In this document: piece after piece, positions 63,146 through 64,000 of the stretch
Numbering within the stretch: the first letter of the stretch is position 1
Layout of the letters: the number at the start of each line of letters is the position of its first letter
Assembly: GCF_012910955.1 (NCBI RefSeq)
Contig: NZ_WTVQ01000004.1
Location: 62,001 to 126,000, forward strand
Direction of reading: 5' to 3'
Source: Aromatoleum diolicum
Lineage (GTDB): Bacteria; Pseudomonadota; Gammaproteobacteria; Burkholderiales; Rhodocyclaceae
DNA length: 64,000 nt
Made by a program: the position numbers and the translations under genes
Notes under the pieces: model-generated
Seen by the model: the letters and a program-made list of their open reading frames with translations, nothing else
Databases searched by the model: none
Told to the model about the DNA's origin: nothing

Positions 63146-64000
63146 ATGAACAGCAGAAACGAAGCCCTTTTCCAGCGCGCCCAGAAGACCATCCCCGGCG
63201 GCGTCAATTCGCCCGTGCGGGCGTTCCGCTCGGTCGGCGGCACCCCGCGCTTCATCGAGCGGGCGGAAGGGGCGCGCGTATGGGATGCCGACGGCAAGGA
63301 TTACATCGACTACGTGGGTTCGTGGGGGCCGGCGATTACCGGCCATGCCCATCCGGCGATCGTCGAGGCGGTGCGCGAGGCGGCGCTGCGCGGCCTGTCC
63401 TTCGGCGCCCCGACGGAAAGCGAAGTCGAGATGGCGGAACTGATCTGCGAACTGATGCCGTCGATCGACATGGTGCGCCTGGTCAGCTCCGGCACCGAGG
63501 CGACGATGAGCGCGATCCGGCTGGCACGCGGTTTCACCGGACGTGACGCGATCATCAAGTTCGAAGGCTGCTACCACGGTCACGCCGACAGCCTGCTGGT
63601 GAAGGCCGGCTCGGGGCTGCTGACTTTCGGCAACCCTTCGTCCGGCGGCGTGCCGGCGGATTTTGCCAAGCATACGATCGTGCTCGACTACAACGATCTG
63701 GCGCAGGTCGAGGACGCGTTCAAGGCGCGCGGCGGCGAGATCGCGGCGATCATCGTCGAGGCGGTCGCCGGCAACATGAACCTGATCAAGCCGCTGCCGG
63801 GCTTCCTCGAAGGCTTGCGCACGCTGTGCACGCAGTATGGTGCCGTGCTGATCTTCGACGAGGTGATGACCGGTTTCCGTGTCGGCCCGCAAGGCGTGCA
63901 GGGACTCTATGGCATCACCCCGGACCTGACGACGCTGGGCAAGGTGATCGGCGGCGGCATGCCGGTCGGCGCTTTCGGTGGCCGGCGCGACATCATGCAG
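63146..64000 (+). CDS. hemL: Glutamate-1-semialdehyde 2,1-aminomutase (3' end outside window)
   Basis: Makes 5-aminolevulinate in the C5 heme pathway. The frame is open from the ATG at 63146 to the edge, 285 residues of about 427 expected. Recognisable parts: [45 protein letters not shown] and [16 protein letters not shown], the last holding the PLP-binding lysine. 64 bp after thiE. Confidence 0.97.
   Translation, partial: MNSRNEALFQRAQKTIPGGVNSPVRAFRSVGGTPRFIERAEGARVWDADGKDYIDYVGSWGPAITGHAHPAIVEAVREAALRGLSFGAPTESEVEMAELICELMPSIDMVRLVSSGTEATMSAIRLARGFTGRDAIIKFEGCYHGHADSLLVKAGSGLLTFGNPSSGGVPADFAKHTIVLDYNDLAQVEDAFKARGGEIAAIIVEAVAGNMNLIKPLPGFLEGLRTLCTQYGAVLIFDEVMTGFRVGPQGVQGLYGITPDLTTLGKVIGGGMPVGAFGGRRDIMQ

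Overview
The window is high-GC, densely packed chromosomal DNA. It most resembles a betaproteobacterium of the Rhodocyclales (Azoarcus/Thauera/Aromatoleum-like). I infer this from protein style and local gene orders (TIGR02449-zapA-6S RNA; yggS-proC-yggT-yggU opposite pilT-pilU; thiD-thiE-hemL beside pilGHIJ-chpA). No database was searched. I saw no tRNA, rRNA, CRISPR array, insertion sequence or prophage. Most of it looks like stable core genome with some accessory modules.

Layout. 1-4231: MacA-MacB-NodT tripartite efflux operon (minus strand; the outer-membrane gene runs off the left edge). 4461-7778: iron block on the minus strand, hemP-bfd-bfr, a 41-codon membrane peptide gene, then tonB-exbB-exbD; a Fur-like box lies upstream of hemP. 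7909-8637: FAH-family hydrolase. 8663-12784: three overlapping or closely spaced genes for a PstS-like periplasmic protein, a porin-like barrel and a membrane PAS-GGDEF-EAL protein, following malonyl-CoA decarboxylase. 14321-21021: lgt, yceH, ilvD, an EAL-HDOD protein, zapB-like, zapA, 6S RNA with a clear terminator, and a TauE-family exporter. 21097-24435: zinc uptake operon (zur, a histidine-rich 63-residue membrane protein, znuC, znuB, znuA) behind a near-perfect 21-bp palindrome. 24502-34133: PilZ protein and a Lap-type adhesin export and retention locus (lapB, lapC, LuxR-like regulator, small protein; lapG, lapD; TolC-like channel). The giant adhesin substrate is not in the window. 34248-41322: queF, a barrel protein, cytochrome c, a second EAL-HDOD protein, a ferredoxin-type reductase, an epimerase-like protein, hemJ, rlmL. 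41495-46325: pilU and pilT opposite yggS-proC-yggT-yggU. 46362-50125: algH-ruvX-pyrR-pyrB-pyrC', with a dihydroorotase-like subunit that has lost its metal ligands. 50218-51657: photolyase. 51741-61097: the Pil-Chp chemosensory operon pilG-H-I-J-chpA. 61212-61382: a decayed rubredoxin gene. 61497-64000: a ThiD-like protein, thiE and partial hemL.

How the parts fit together. Two themes recur. The first is surface attachment and motility controlled by cyclic di-GMP: a probable phosphodiesterase with envelope partners, LapD/LapG, a PilZ protein, two EAL-HDOD proteins, PilT/PilU motors and the Pil-Chp pathway. The second is metal homeostasis: Fur-type iron genes and Zur-type zinc genes, each with a visible operator and each with an undescribed small membrane protein inside the operon. 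Those two small proteins, the envelope/c-di-GMP trio and the rubredoxin relic are the most useful leads.
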